Origin: Schlegelella_A sp965246805
Lineage (GTDB): Bacteria > Pseudomonadota > Gammaproteobacteria > Burkholderiales > Burkholderiaceae_C
Reading direction: 5' to 3'
DNA: 64,000 nt
Assembly: GCA_965246805.1 (NCBI GenBank)
Contig: CBDFFO010000006.1
Span: 1 to 64,000, forward strand
The translations under genes and the position numbers were made by a program. Of the stretch, positions 35,411-44,339 are shown piece after piece; position 1 is the stretch's first letter, and every line of letters begins with the position of its first letter. The notes beneath the pieces were generated by a model. It saw nothing but the letters and a program-made list of their open reading frames with translations, was not told the DNA's origin and ran no database searches.

Positions 35411-35622
35411 GGGTCGCTCCTCAGCGAAGGATGTCGGGTTTCAAGGCGGTGCACCCGGGCCGTCGGACCGGTTCGGGCGACGGATATACCGGCGTTGGCC
35501 GTTTTTGGACGCATCGGCGCGCGGCCCCCTTCTGCGCTCGCAGGATTGTTTGTTCAACCGTTGATGATGATGTGACATTCACCGCTCTCCATCCACCGCT
35601 CACTCTCAGGCGAAAAACACAC

Positions 35623-36615
35623 ATGAACATGTCGCCCCGACCGCAGCTGTTCTTTTACGGACGCGGTCGCCGCTGGCCAGCCCTTCTGTCAGCTGCCTTT
35701 GCGGCGGTGCTTGCCACGGCTGCGCCGACCGCATCGAACGCAGGCGAATTGAACGGCTTCGACTTGGCAAACTCGAACGTGCCCCTGCAAGCGATCCAGC
35801 GCGGCGGGCCGCCGAAAGACGGCATCCCCGCCATCGACCGGCCGAAGTTCGTCGCGGCAGAGCAGGCCCGGCTGGGCGACACCGATCGCGTCCTCGGGTT
35901 GGCGATCGGCGGGTCGGCGCGGGCCTATCCGGTGCGCATCCTCAACTGGCACGAGGTCGTCAACGACCGCTTCGGCAACCGTGCCGTCGTCGTCTCCTAC
36001 TGCCCGCTGTGCGGCACCGGCGTCGCCTTCGACACGCCGCCGAAAACCGGCGCCGGCGGCTTCGGCGTCTCGGGGCTGCTCTACAACAGCGACGTCCTTC
36101 TGTACGACCGCTCGACCCACTCGCTCTGGTCGCAGTTGCTGCAGGCAGCGGTCAGCGGGCCGCTCAGGGGAACACGGCTGCAGTCGCTGCCGATCAGCCA
36201 CACGAGCTGGGCCGACTGGCGCCGGCGCCATCCGAGCACCGAGGTGCTGTCGACCGAGACCGGGTTCGCTCGCGATTACGGCCGCAACCCGTACGAAGGC
36301 TACGACCGCGTTCAGCGTCTGCTTTTCGACGTGGCGCATCGCGACGACCGCTTCCAGCTCAAGGAATGGGTGCTTGGCGTCGAGGTCGACGCGACGTCCA
36401 AGGCCTACCCGTTCAGCGTCCTGGCGAACGCCGTGGACTCGCGCGGCGAGTTGGTCGATACGGTCGCCGGCCAGCGACTTCGCATCCGCTACGACCGCGC
36501 GCACGGCACGGCCGAGGCGTTCGATTTGCAAGGGCGGCCGATGGCGGCGACGATGGCGTTCTGGTTCGCGTGGTTCGCCTTTCATCCGCGTACCGAAGTG
36601 CTGCACGCTCGCTAG
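35623..36615 (+). CDS. Exported DUF3179 protein
   Basis: 330 residues. ATG 35623 is followed by a basic N-terminus and hydrophobic segment (WPALLSAAFAAVLATAAPTASNAG), a likely signal peptide. The DUF3179 core is distinct: RAYPVRILNWHEVVNDRFGN, VVVSYCPLCGTGVAFD, SGLLYNSDVLLYDRSTHSLWSQ. The CPLCG cysteine pair suggests a metal or disulfide site. The family has no established function. It is divergent from the spondin gene, with about 210 bases between starts that include an AT-richer stretch around 35550-35620. Confidence 0.9.
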   Translation: MNMSPRPQLFFYGRGRRWPALLSAAFAAVLATAAPTASNAGELNGFDLANSNVPLQAIQRGGPPKDGIPAIDRPKFVAAEQARLGDTDRVLGLAIGGSARAYPVRILNWHEVVNDRFGNRAVVVSYCPLCGTGVAFDTPPKTGAGGFGVSGLLYNSDVLLYDRSTHSLWSQLLQAAVSGPLRGTRLQSLPISHTSWADWRRRHPSTEVLSTETGFARDYGRNPYEGYDRVQRLLFDVAHRDDRFQLKEWVLGVEVDATSKAYPFSVLANAVDSRGELVDTVAGQRLRIRYDRAHGTAEAFDLQGRPMAATMAFWFAWFAFHPRTEVLHAR

Positions 36616-36634
36616 CGGCTGAACCGGCTGTCGC

Positions 36635-38062
36635 TCATGGCAGGTGGGAGAACAGGCGCACCACGCGCCGTGACAGTGCGCTGAAAAGCCGCGGCTTGTA
36701 GAACTCGCCGGCCGCCGACTTGCTGGCCTCGCCGAGCGTCGGATACGGCGCGATCATGCGTGCGACCTGCTTCAGCTTCATTCCGGAGGCGATCACCAGG
36801 CCCCACAGGTGCACCATTTCGCCCGCGTGCGAATCGAGGATCGAGACGCCGAGCACGGCGCCGTTCCTGTGCGCGACGACCTTCACGGCGCCGATGGTCG
36901 CGAGCTCGGTCTGGGCCCGGTCGTTGGCTTTCATCTCGACCTTCAGCAACTGCACGTCGTCGCCGTGCTTCTTGCGCGCGTCGTCCTCGCTGGCGCCGAC
37001 GTGGGCCAGCTCCGGGTCGCAGTACGTGACCCACGGCAGGGCGCCGTAGTTCGTTTTCGCGAACGGAAACAGCAGCGCGTTCTGCACCGCGATGCCGGCG
37101 TGGTAGCCGGCGATATGCGTGAAGTGCGGCGCCTTGGCCACGATGTCGCCGATGGCGAACACCCCCTTGGCACTGGTCCGGAGCTTGGCGTCGACGACGA
37201 TGCCGTCGGCGTTGAAGTCGACGCCTGCCTTGCCAAGGTCGAGCGATGCGAGCTTCGGCGTGCGGCCGGCGGCGATCAGCAGGTGCGAGCCTTCGATCGA
37301 CGAAGTCTGCCCGCCCTCTTCGACCATGAGCGTGACGCCCGCCGCGCTCGTTCGCGCCGCGACGATCTTGACACCCTCGCGCACCACCACGCCTTCGCCG
37401 GCGAGCACTTGCAGCAACCGGCCGGCCAGCTCGGCGTCGTCCCTCGGCAGCGCACGGCCGTTGCCGAGCACCGTCACGCGCGCGCCGAGCCGGCGGTGCG
37501 CTTGCGCCATCTCGATTCCGATCGGCCCGGCGCCGACGATGAGCAGGTGCTCCGGCAGCGTCGGGTTGTCGAAGATCGTCTCGTTGGTGAAGAAGCCGAC
37601 CGTCTCGAGCCCGTCGATCTTCGGCGTCGCCGGGCTCGAGCCGGTGGCGATGATGACGCGGCGGGCGCGGATGCGCTGTTCACCCGCCATGAGCACGCGC
37701 GGCTCGATGAAGCGGGCCTCGGCGCGGATCACCCGAGCGCCGAGGCCCTCGAAGCGCTCGACCGAATCGTGCGGCGCGATCGTCTCGATCACCCGGCGGA
37801 CGTGGGCGCGGACGGCGGCGAAGTCGACCGTCGGCTCGACCGGCGCGATGCCGAAGCGCGCCCTGGAACGCATCGCGTGCGCCGCCTTCGCCGCGGCCAG
37901 CAAGGCCTTCGACGGCACGCAGCCGCTGTTCAGGCATTCGCCGCCCATCGCCGCTCGCTCGACGAGCACGACGTTGGCGCCGAGCTGCGCTGCGAGCGAC
38001 GTTGCCGAGAGCCCGGCCGAGCCGGCTCCGATCACGCACAGGTCGACCGAGAGTTCCTGCAT
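36635..38062 (-). CDS. Class I pyridine nucleotide-disulfide oxidoreductase (mercuric-reductase-like)
   Basis: 475 residues. FAD domain VIGAGSAGLSATSLAAQLGA, active-site disulfide GGECLNSGCVPSKALL, NAD(P) domain IVGAGPIGIEMAQAHRRLGA, second FAD motif GVFAIGDIV, and dimer domain with VSILDSHAGEMVHLWGLVIASGM in place of the usual catalytic HAHPT-type segment (PYPTLGEASK). No N-terminal heavy-metal domain and no C-terminal Cys-Cys are present, so mercury reduction is unlikely. It is 3 bases from the VTT membrane protein, a pairing seen in many bacteria; the substrate is unknown. Confidence 0.88.
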   Translation of the reverse strand: MQELSVDLCVIGAGSAGLSATSLAAQLGANVVLVERAAMGGECLNSGCVPSKALLAAAKAAHAMRSRARFGIAPVEPTVDFAAVRAHVRRVIETIAPHDSVERFEGLGARVIRAEARFIEPRVLMAGEQRIRARRVIIATGSSPATPKIDGLETVGFFTNETIFDNPTLPEHLLIVGAGPIGIEMAQAHRRLGARVTVLGNGRALPRDDAELAGRLLQVLAGEGVVVREGVKIVAARTSAAGVTLMVEEGGQTSSIEGSHLLIAAGRTPKLASLDLGKAGVDFNADGIVVDAKLRTSAKGVFAIGDIVAKAPHFTHIAGYHAGIAVQNALLFPFAKTNYGALPWVTYCDPELAHVGASEDDARKKHGDDVQLLKVEMKANDRAQTELATIGAVKVVAHRNGAVLGVSILDSHAGEMVHLWGLVIASGMKLKQVARMIAPYPTLGEASKSAAGEFYKPRLFSALSRRVVRLFSHLP

Positions 38063-38065
38063 GGC

Positions 38066-38779
38066 TCAAGCCTTCGCGCCGGCGCTGTCGCCATCGGCGA
38101 GGCCGTGTTCCTTCAGCTTTTGCTTCGCCTTCTTGGTCACGAAGACGGCGACGGCGAGCGTGGCGATCAGGCCGACCGCGAAGAAGGTCCATTGCAGCGG
38201 CCCGCCGCCCTCGCCGGAGGCGGCTTTGCCGGCCGCGCCGAGGTACACGTAGAGCAGCGTGCCGGGCATGATGCCGAAGAAGGTCGCCGGCGCGTACTGC
38301 GCGAGCGTCACGTCGGTGACGCCGTAGAAGTAGTTCTGCAAGTTGAACGGCAGCACCGGGCTCAGGCGCAGCAGGGCCACGACCTTCCAGCCGCCTTCGC
38401 TCACGGCCGCCTTCACCGCCTTGAACTTCGGCCTTTTGGCGACCAGGGCATCGACACGGTCGTGCAGCAGGTGGCGCGAGACGAGGAAGGCGAGTGTCGC
38501 GCCGATCGTCGCCGCGGCGACCACGAGCGGAAAGCCGATCGCCAGCCCGAACGCGAGGCCGGCCACGATCGTCAGCACCGAGACCGGCACCAGCAGCACG
38601 GTGGCGACGATGTAGACGGCGGCGAACATCAGCCAGCCCCACGGACCGAGGCCCTCGATCCATTGCTGGAATGTCTCGCTCCACTCTTTGAGCGGCAGGA
38701 AGAACGAGGCAGCGACTAGGATTGCGACGGCGAGCGCCGTCAAGGCCCACTTCCACGGGATCGAACCCTTGGCCTTCAT
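38066..38779 (-). CDS. TVP38/TMEM64-family (VTT domain) membrane protein
   Basis: 237 residues with about five or six membrane segments (WALTALAVAILVAASFFLP, GWLMFAAVYIVATVLLVPVSVLTI, FPLVVAAATIGATLAFLVSRHLL). The VTT/DedA-like core GLAFGLAIGFPLV and LSPVLPFNLQNYFYGVTDV is well kept. Relatives are implicated in lipid scrambling or undecaprenyl-phosphate recycling. It is the promoter-proximal gene of a two-gene operon with the flavoprotein, which suggests a membrane redox function for the pair; the evidence is the pairing only. Confidence 0.9.
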   Translation of the reverse strand: MKAKGSIPWKWALTALAVAILVAASFFLPLKEWSETFQQWIEGLGPWGWLMFAAVYIVATVLLVPVSVLTIVAGLAFGLAIGFPLVVAAATIGATLAFLVSRHLLHDRVDALVAKRPKFKAVKAAVSEGGWKVVALLRLSPVLPFNLQNYFYGVTDVTLAQYAPATFFGIMPGTLLYVYLGAAGKAASGEGGGPLQWTFFAVGLIATLAVAVFVTKKAKQKLKEHGLADGDSAGAKA

Positions 38780-39202
38780 CTGGAAACGCCTCGGCCGTTG
38801 GCGGTCGAGCCGTCGAGCGCGAAGTGCACGCGTGGGTGGCGTGGCATGAGCATGTCCGGATCCTGTTTGCGCGGCAGTCGCCAGCGCCGGACCGTGGTCC
38901 TGGGTGAGGGTCCCGTTCGTCGTCTCTCGGGGCCATTGTGTTACAGGCCCCGGAAGGATCGACGCCGCCGCCGAGCGCGATCGCTGTCATGGACTGTAAT
39001 CGGAAGGTGCCTGAGAACGACAGAAAGGCGCAACGTCCAACGCCACGCCATCCCGCCGCCGAAGAATCCGAAAGTCGACGGGTTGCGCGGAGCCGGATGG
39101 CCAGACGCTGAAACCTGCTGCCCAGCACTGAGCGTTCCGGTTCGTTCGGCACGCGCCTTCCGAACCACCGTCTTGTCATTTGCAAGCCCGAGGATCGAGC
39201 CC
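38780..39202. other. Divergent intergenic region, no gene seen
   Basis: 423 bases between the VTT protein gene (minus) and the GH39 gene (plus). No open frame with protein-like composition, tRNA or recognisable RNA was seen. It should carry promoters for both operons. The part nearest the GH39 start has a GAGGATC ribosome-binding site. No convincing sigma-70 boxes or operator repeats could be named by eye. Confidence 0.5.
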
Positions 39203-40660
39203 ATGGAATTCAATTGCAAGCTGTCCGAGAGCAGCACGCCCTTTGCGCACTTCTGGGAACACACGATCGGCAGCGACCATGCACCGATGGCGCTGCGCGC
39301 CGATTGGCAGGCGCAGTTGCGGCGCTGCCGCGACGAGCTGGGACTGCGCCACGTGCGCTTTCATGGGCTGCTGTCGGACGAAATGGGCACGCTGATCTGC
39401 CACGACGAGAAGTTTCTCTATTCGTTCTTCAACATCGACCAGATCTTCGACTTCCTGCTCTCCATCGGAATGCGGCCGTTTGTCGAATTGAGCTTCACTC
39501 CGAAAGCGCTGGCCTCGGGTGACACCACTGTCTTTCGCTACGCGGCCAATGTCACGCCGCCGAAGGATTACGAACAGTGGGGGACGCTGATTCGCCGGCT
39601 GGTGTCGCACTGGGTTGAACGCTATGGCGTGGCCGAGGTCCGCGAGTGGTTCTTCGAGGTCTGGAACGAGCCAAATCTAAAGGACTTCTGGACCGGCAGC
39701 CGGGACGATTACTTCAAGCTCTACCGTCACACAGTGCAGGCGATCAAGAGCGTGGACGCGTCGCTCAGGGTCGGCGGGCCGGCAACCGCCAAGAACGAAT
39801 GGATCGCGGAGTTCGTCGCGTTTTGCAGCGCCAACGATCTGCCCGCCGACTTCATCAGCACGCACCACTACCCGACCGACGCATTCGGCCAGGAGAGTGA
39901 CAACACCGAATCCCAGTTGGCCCAGAGCACGCGCAGCGTGCTGCGTGACCAGGCGCAGCAGGCACGCCGGCAGGCAGGCGACCGCGCCCTCTACTACACC
40001 GAGTGGAACGCGTCGTCGAACCCGCGCGATCCGCTTCATGACGAACCCTATGCCGCGGCCTTCGTCACCAAGACGGTGATGGAGGCGCAGGGTCTGGTGC
40101 AGGGCTACGGCTTCTGGACCTTCACCGATATCTTTGCCGAGAACTACTTTCCGTCGATACCGTTCCACGGCGGCTTCGGCCTGCTGACGCTGCACGGCAT
40201 CGCCAAGCCGACATACCGGGCCTACGAGCTGCTGCACCGCCTAGGGCAGGCGCAGGTGCAGGTGCAGGGACAGCACGACACAGTGGATGTCTGGGTCGTG
40301 CGCAACGCTGTCGGCGTCACGGTGCTGGCCAGCAACCATGCGCTGCCGCGCCACGCCATCGAGACGCAGCATGTTCGCATCAGGCTGACCGATGCACCGC
40401 CGCCGCGACGATCGACCATCGAGCGGATCGATGACGGTCACGCCAACGCGAAGGCGCTGTGGCAGGCGATGGGCAGCCCCGAGGTTCTGAGCGCAGCCCA
40501 GGTCGAGCGCCTGAACGAAGCGTCTGCCCTGGTATCGGAGCTGCACCCGTGGACCTATGAAAACCACACGATTCAGATCGAACTGAGCTTGCCGCCGCAC
40601 GGGGTTGCGGCCGTCGCCATCGAGCTGGAGGTCGAGCAGGCTGTCGATCTCGCCGAATGA
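39203..40660 (+). CDS. Glycoside hydrolase family 39 enzyme (beta-xylosidase-like)
   Basis: 485 residues, no signal peptide, so cytoplasmic. The TIM-barrel has the two catalytic glutamates of clan A: acid/base Glu156 in FEVWNEPN and nucleophile Glu267 in YTEWNASS. Early signatures HVRFHGLLSDEM and FDFLLSIGMRPFVELSF are typical of GH39. The family cleaves beta-xylosides or alpha-iduronides; the subgroup near oxidoreductases is uncharacterised. It opens a six-gene plus-strand operon and its stop overlaps the next start (ATGA). Confidence 0.9.
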   Translation: MEFNCKLSESSTPFAHFWEHTIGSDHAPMALRADWQAQLRRCRDELGLRHVRFHGLLSDEMGTLICHDEKFLYSFFNIDQIFDFLLSIGMRPFVELSFTPKALASGDTTVFRYAANVTPPKDYEQWGTLIRRLVSHWVERYGVAEVREWFFEVWNEPNLKDFWTGSRDDYFKLYRHTVQAIKSVDASLRVGGPATAKNEWIAEFVAFCSANDLPADFISTHHYPTDAFGQESDNTESQLAQSTRSVLRDQAQQARRQAGDRALYYTEWNASSNPRDPLHDEPYAAAFVTKTVMEAQGLVQGYGFWTFTDIFAENYFPSIPFHGGFGLLTLHGIAKPTYRAYELLHRLGQAQVQVQGQHDTVDVWVVRNAVGVTVLASNHALPRHAIETQHVRIRLTDAPPPRRSTIERIDDGHANAKALWQAMGSPEVLSAAQVERLNEASALVSELHPWTYENHTIQIELSLPPHGVAAVAIELEVEQAVDLAE

Positions 40661-41958
40661 ACGCGTCGAGTTCGCCGGCCATCGAGCCGGTGCTGGATCG
40701 CGAGCTCGATCACATTCAGCGCGACAGCTTCGCCTATTTCGTCGAGCACGCCAGCGCCGCCAACGGTCTGATTCCGGACAGCTCGCGCACCGGCTCTCCT
40801 TGCAGCATCGCCACGGTCGGGTTCGGGCTTTCGGCGTATGTGGTCGGCGTCGAGCGCGGCTGGATGACGCGCGAGGGCGCCGCGGCGAACACGCTCAGGG
40901 TGCTGCGCTTCTTTCACAGCAGTGACCAGTCCGAAGCGCCGGACGCGACCGGTCACAAAGGCTTTTACTACCACTTTCTGGACATGAAGAGCGGCCGGCG
41001 CGTCGTGCCCAGCGAGCTGTCCGTCATCGATAGCAGCCTGTTGATCGCGGGCATGTTGTGCGCTGCCCAGTTCTTCGATGCCGACAGTGCCGAGGAGCGC
41101 GAGATTCGCGAGATCGCCGACACCCTGTACCGCCGGGCCGACTGGGTGTGGGCGCTCGACCGACGCAAGACCGTGGCGATGGGATGGAAACCGGAATGCG
41201 GGTTCCTGAACTATTCCTGGGACGGCTACAGCGAGGCGACCCTCGTCTATGTGCTGGGGCTGGGATCGCCCACGCATCCGCTGCCCGAGGCGTGCTACAC
41301 CGCGCGCATCGCCACCTATCAGTGGGAGAACCTGTACGGCTACGAGTATCTGCACGCCGGCCCGTTGTTCATTCATCAGTTCTCGCACCTGTGGATCGAT
41401 TTTCGAGGCATCCAGGACGCATTCATGCGATCCATGGCCAGCGACTATTTCGAGAACAGCCGGCGCGCCACCCACGTGCAACGCGAATACGCCATTCGCA
41501 ATCCCGGCGGCTTTCGCGGCTACGACGGGAACGAATGGGGACTGTCGGCGGGCGAGGGTCCGGGGCCGCAAATGCTTCGTGTCGAAGGCGTCGACAAGAC
41601 ATTCCTCGGCTACAGCGCACGCGGCGTGCCTTACGGGCCGGACGACGGCACCCTGGCGCCCTGGGTGGCGCTGGCTTCGCTGCCGTTCGCGCCGGAGATC
41701 GTCCTGCCGATGCTGGCGCACTGGCGCGAGACTCACGACGGCGCGCTGTCGGAGGTCACCCGCGCCAGCTTCAATCGAAGCGTTGTCGACGGCGCGCCGC
41801 GCGGCTGGGTGCCGGAGGGATCTTTCGGGCTCGAGCTCGGCCCGCTGGTCCTGATGATCGAGAACTACCGCTCCGGATTCCCGTGGTCGCTGATGCGGCG
41901 CTCCCCGTACCTGGTTCGCGGCTTGCGCCGATGCGATTTCAAAGGTGGCTGGCTGTGA
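40657..41958 (+). CDS. Glucoamylase-like family protein (PF10091 type)
   Basis: 433 residues. An all-helical (alpha/alpha) barrel of the family that includes GH144 beta-1,2-glucanases and cyclic-glucan-synthase side domains. Visible motifs: DRELDHIQRDSFAYFVEHA, SIATVGFGLSAYVVGVERG, FYYHFLDMKSGRR, ELSVIDSSLLIAGML, and the C-terminal WVPEGSFGLELGPLVLMIENYRSG. No signal peptide is present, so it acts in the cytoplasm with the GH39 enzyme. Start ATG 40657 overlaps the GH39 stop and its own stop overlaps the next gene as GTGA. The substrate is inferred only to be a beta-glucan-type oligosaccharide. Confidence 0.85.
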   Translation: MNASSSPAIEPVLDRELDHIQRDSFAYFVEHASAANGLIPDSSRTGSPCSIATVGFGLSAYVVGVERGWMTREGAAANTLRVLRFFHSSDQSEAPDATGHKGFYYHFLDMKSGRRVVPSELSVIDSSLLIAGMLCAAQFFDADSAEEREIREIADTLYRRADWVWALDRRKTVAMGWKPECGFLNYSWDGYSEATLVYVLGLGSPTHPLPEACYTARIATYQWENLYGYEYLHAGPLFIHQFSHLWIDFRGIQDAFMRSMASDYFENSRRATHVQREYAIRNPGGFRGYDGNEWGLSAGEGPGPQMLRVEGVDKTFLGYSARGVPYGPDDGTLAPWVALASLPFAPEIVLPMLAHWRETHDGALSEVTRASFNRSVVDGAPRGWVPEGSFGLELGPLVLMIENYRSGFPWSLMRRSPYLVRGLRRCDFKGGWL

Positions 41959-43490
41959 GGGCAAACCCCCCTTGGCCTCATCGCGAGCTGCTCCCGCATG
42001 ACCTGCACAACGCCAGACTGTCGGCCTACGTACGCCCGCCGGCCTGGCCGAATCCGACGCCGACTGGCCGCTACAACCTGGTCGTGATCGGCGCCGGCAC
42101 GGCCGGGCTGATCAGCGCTGCCGCCGTCGCCGGCCTGGGCGGCAAAGTCGCACTGATCGAGCGCCATCTGCTGGGCGGCGATTGCCTGAACGTGGGTTGC
42201 GTGCCATCCAAAATGCTCATCCGCACCTCGCGTGTCTACGCCGACATGCGCAACGCGCGGCATTTCGGCGCCCGCGGGCCAGGCCCGGTCGAAGTGGATT
42301 TCGCGCTCGCCATGGAGCGCATGCGGCGCCTTCGCGCGCGGATCGGCCAGCACGATTCGGCAGAGCGCTTTCGCGACCTTGGCGTCGACGTGTTCTTCGG
42401 CGAAGCGCGTTTCACGGGCCCTGACGCAGTCGTCGTCGATGGCGCCGAGTTGCGTTTCAGCAAGGCCATCATCGCCACCGGCGCCAGCGCCACGGTGCCC
42501 GACATTCCCGGACTCACGGAGGCCGGCTTTCTCACCAACGAGACGGTGTTCGATCTAACGGAGCGACCGCGGCGTCTGCTCGTGATCGGCGGCGGGCCGC
42601 TGGGGTGCGAGCTGGCGCAGGCCTTTTGCCGACTGGGCAGCGAGGTCGCCATCGTCCAAAACGAACCCTACTTCCTGCCGCAGGAAGAGCGCGACGCGAC
42701 CCAACTGCTGGCGATGTCCATGGCGCGCGACGGCGTGCAGGTTCACTTGAACAGCGAAATCAAGCGCGTCGAAAAGACAGCGAATGGAAAGTGCTGTCAC
42801 ATCGTCAGCGACGAGAGGCATTTCACGTTGTTCGCGGATGAGATTCTTGCCGGCGCCGGCCGCGCGCCCAACGTGCACGGCCTGAATCTGGAAGCGGCGG
42901 GCGTCGACTACGACGACACGCGGGGCGTACTCGTCGACGATCATCTGCGAACCAGCAACCGCCGCATCTACGCCGCCGGCGACGTTTGCCTGGAATCCCG
43001 ATTCACGCACACGGCGGAAGCTTCGGCGCGAATGGCGGTGCAGAACGCGCTCTTCCACGGCCGCAAAAGATGGAGCGAGCTGACGATTCCCTGGTGTACG
43101 TACACCGACCCCGAGATCGCACACGTCGGTCTCTACGCGAGCCAGGCGATCGAGCAGCGCATTCCGGTCAGAACCTTCACGGTGCCGATGAGCGACGTGG
43201 ACCGCGCCATCACCGACGGCGAGGACGAGGGCTTCGTGAAGATCCACGTCCGTGGCGGCACCGACAAGATCATCGGCGCCACCATCGTCGCCCGCCACGC
43301 CGGCGAAATGATCAACGAAATCTCCCTGGCGATGGTCGCCGGGGTCGGGCTGAAGACCATCGGCACCGTGATTCACTCGTACCCGACGCAGGCCGAGGCG
43401 ATCCGGCGCGCCGCCGACGCCTTCAACAAGGCCCGCCTCACGCCGCTCATGAAGCGCCTTTCCACCCGCTGGCTTGCGTGGACGCGTTAG
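41955..43490 (+). CDS. Mercuric-reductase-like FAD-dependent oxidoreductase
   Basis: 511 residues. A 40-residue N-terminal extension (PHRELLPHDLHNARLSAYV) precedes the FAD motif VVIGAGTAGLISAAAVAGLGG, the redox pair GGDCLNVGCVPSKMLI, the NAD(P) motif VIGGGPLGCELAQAFCRLGS and IYAAGDVC. There is no heavy-metal domain or terminal Cys-Cys, so it is not a mercury enzyme. The GTG at 41955 is chosen because it overlaps the previous stop as GTGA; ATG 41931 in frame is an alternative. A second homologue lies at 36.6-38.1 kb. In this operon it may supply or recycle electrons for sugar oxidation. Confidence 0.87.
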   Translation: MRANPPWPHRELLPHDLHNARLSAYVRPPAWPNPTPTGRYNLVVIGAGTAGLISAAAVAGLGGKVALIERHLLGGDCLNVGCVPSKMLIRTSRVYADMRNARHFGARGPGPVEVDFALAMERMRRLRARIGQHDSAERFRDLGVDVFFGEARFTGPDAVVVDGAELRFSKAIIATGASATVPDIPGLTEAGFLTNETVFDLTERPRRLLVIGGGPLGCELAQAFCRLGSEVAIVQNEPYFLPQEERDATQLLAMSMARDGVQVHLNSEIKRVEKTANGKCCHIVSDERHFTLFADEILAGAGRAPNVHGLNLEAAGVDYDDTRGVLVDDHLRTSNRRIYAAGDVCLESRFTHTAEASARMAVQNALFHGRKRWSELTIPWCTYTDPEIAHVGLYASQAIEQRIPVRTFTVPMSDVDRAITDGEDEGFVKIHVRGGTDKIIGATIVARHAGEMINEISLAMVAGVGLKTIGTVIHSYPTQAEAIRRAADAFNKARLTPLMKRLSTRWLAWTR

Positions 43491-43516
43491 CTGCAGGTCA
43501 CGCACGGAGAACTTCT

Positions 43517-44326
43517 ATGGCAACTGAGATGAACCGTTTGCAAGGGCACAAAGCGCTCGTCACCGGTGCCGACACGGGGATCGGCGCCGCTGTCGCGCGC
43601 GCATTCGGACAAGCCGGGGCGGCGGTCGGGATCAACTACCACGGCAGCGCCGACAAGGCCGAAGCCCTTGCCGCAGAGATTCGCCGAGAAGGCGGCGTTG
43701 CGATCACCGTCAAGGCCGACGTGTCGCAAGAGGCCGACGTGCGCGAGATGTTCGGCACCGTCACGGCTGCGTTCGGGCGCCTGGACATCCTGGTCGCCAA
43801 CGCGGGGCTGCAGAAGGACGCGCCGGTGACCGAGATGACGCTGGAGAAGTGGCGCATGGTGATCGACACCAATCTGACCGGAGCGTTCCTTTGCGCCCGC
43901 GAGGCGACGCGGCTGTTCATCGCGCAAGGCATATCGCCTGTCTCGCGGGCCAAGGGAAAGATCATCTGCATGAGCTCGGTGCACCAGCTCATCCCGTGGG
44001 CCGGGCACGTCAACTACGCGGCCTCCAAGGGCGGCCTGATGCTGCTGATGCAAAGCCTGGCGCAAGAGGTCGCCGAGAACAAGATTCGTGTCAACGGCAT
44101 CGCTCCCGGCGCCATCAAGACGAAGATCAACGAGGACGCGTGGTCCGATCCCGAGAAGCTGAAGAAGCTGCTCAAGCTCATCCCGTATGGCCGCATCGGC
44201 GAGCCAGAGGACGTGGCCAAGGCGGCGGTCTGGCTCGCCTCGGACGATTCCGACTACGTCAACGGCACGACCTTGTTCGTGGACGGCGGGATGAGTCTCT
44301 ATCCCGGATTCAGCGAGAACGGATGA
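43517..44326 (+). CDS. SDR-family oxidoreductase (glucose 1-dehydrogenase-like)
   Basis: 269 residues, classical short-chain dehydrogenase. Cofactor motif TGADTGIGAAVARAFGQAGA, NAGLQKD (NAG motif), catalytic Ser in ICMSSVHQLIP and YAASK with Tyr/Lys, then the C-terminal YVNGTTLFVDGGMSLYPGF end typical of the glucose 1-dehydrogenase subgroup. It probably oxidises a sugar with NAD(P)+. An ATG with CGGAGAA upstream gives a clear start 26 bases after the flavoprotein gene. It fits a pathway that oxidises the monosaccharide released by the two glycosidases. Confidence 0.92.
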   Translation: MATEMNRLQGHKALVTGADTGIGAAVARAFGQAGAAVGINYHGSADKAEALAAEIRREGGVAITVKADVSQEADVREMFGTVTAAFGRLDILVANAGLQKDAPVTEMTLEKWRMVIDTNLTGAFLCAREATRLFIAQGISPVSRAKGKIICMSSVHQLIPWAGHVNYAASKGGLMLLMQSLAQEVAENKIRVNGIAPGAIKTKINEDAWSDPEKLKKLLKLIPYGRIGEPEDVAKAAVWLASDDSDYVNGTTLFVDGGMSLYPGFSENG

Positions 44327-44339
44327 GCCGCGTCGAGTG

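Noticed and set aside
36635..38062. Mercuric reductase (merA)
   Set aside because: Lacks the heavy-metal-associated domain and the C-terminal cysteine pair; no mer genes nearby.
36809..38719. Long plus-strand frame spanning the flavoprotein and VTT genes
   Set aside because: It crosses two well-supported minus-strand genes and shows no domain.
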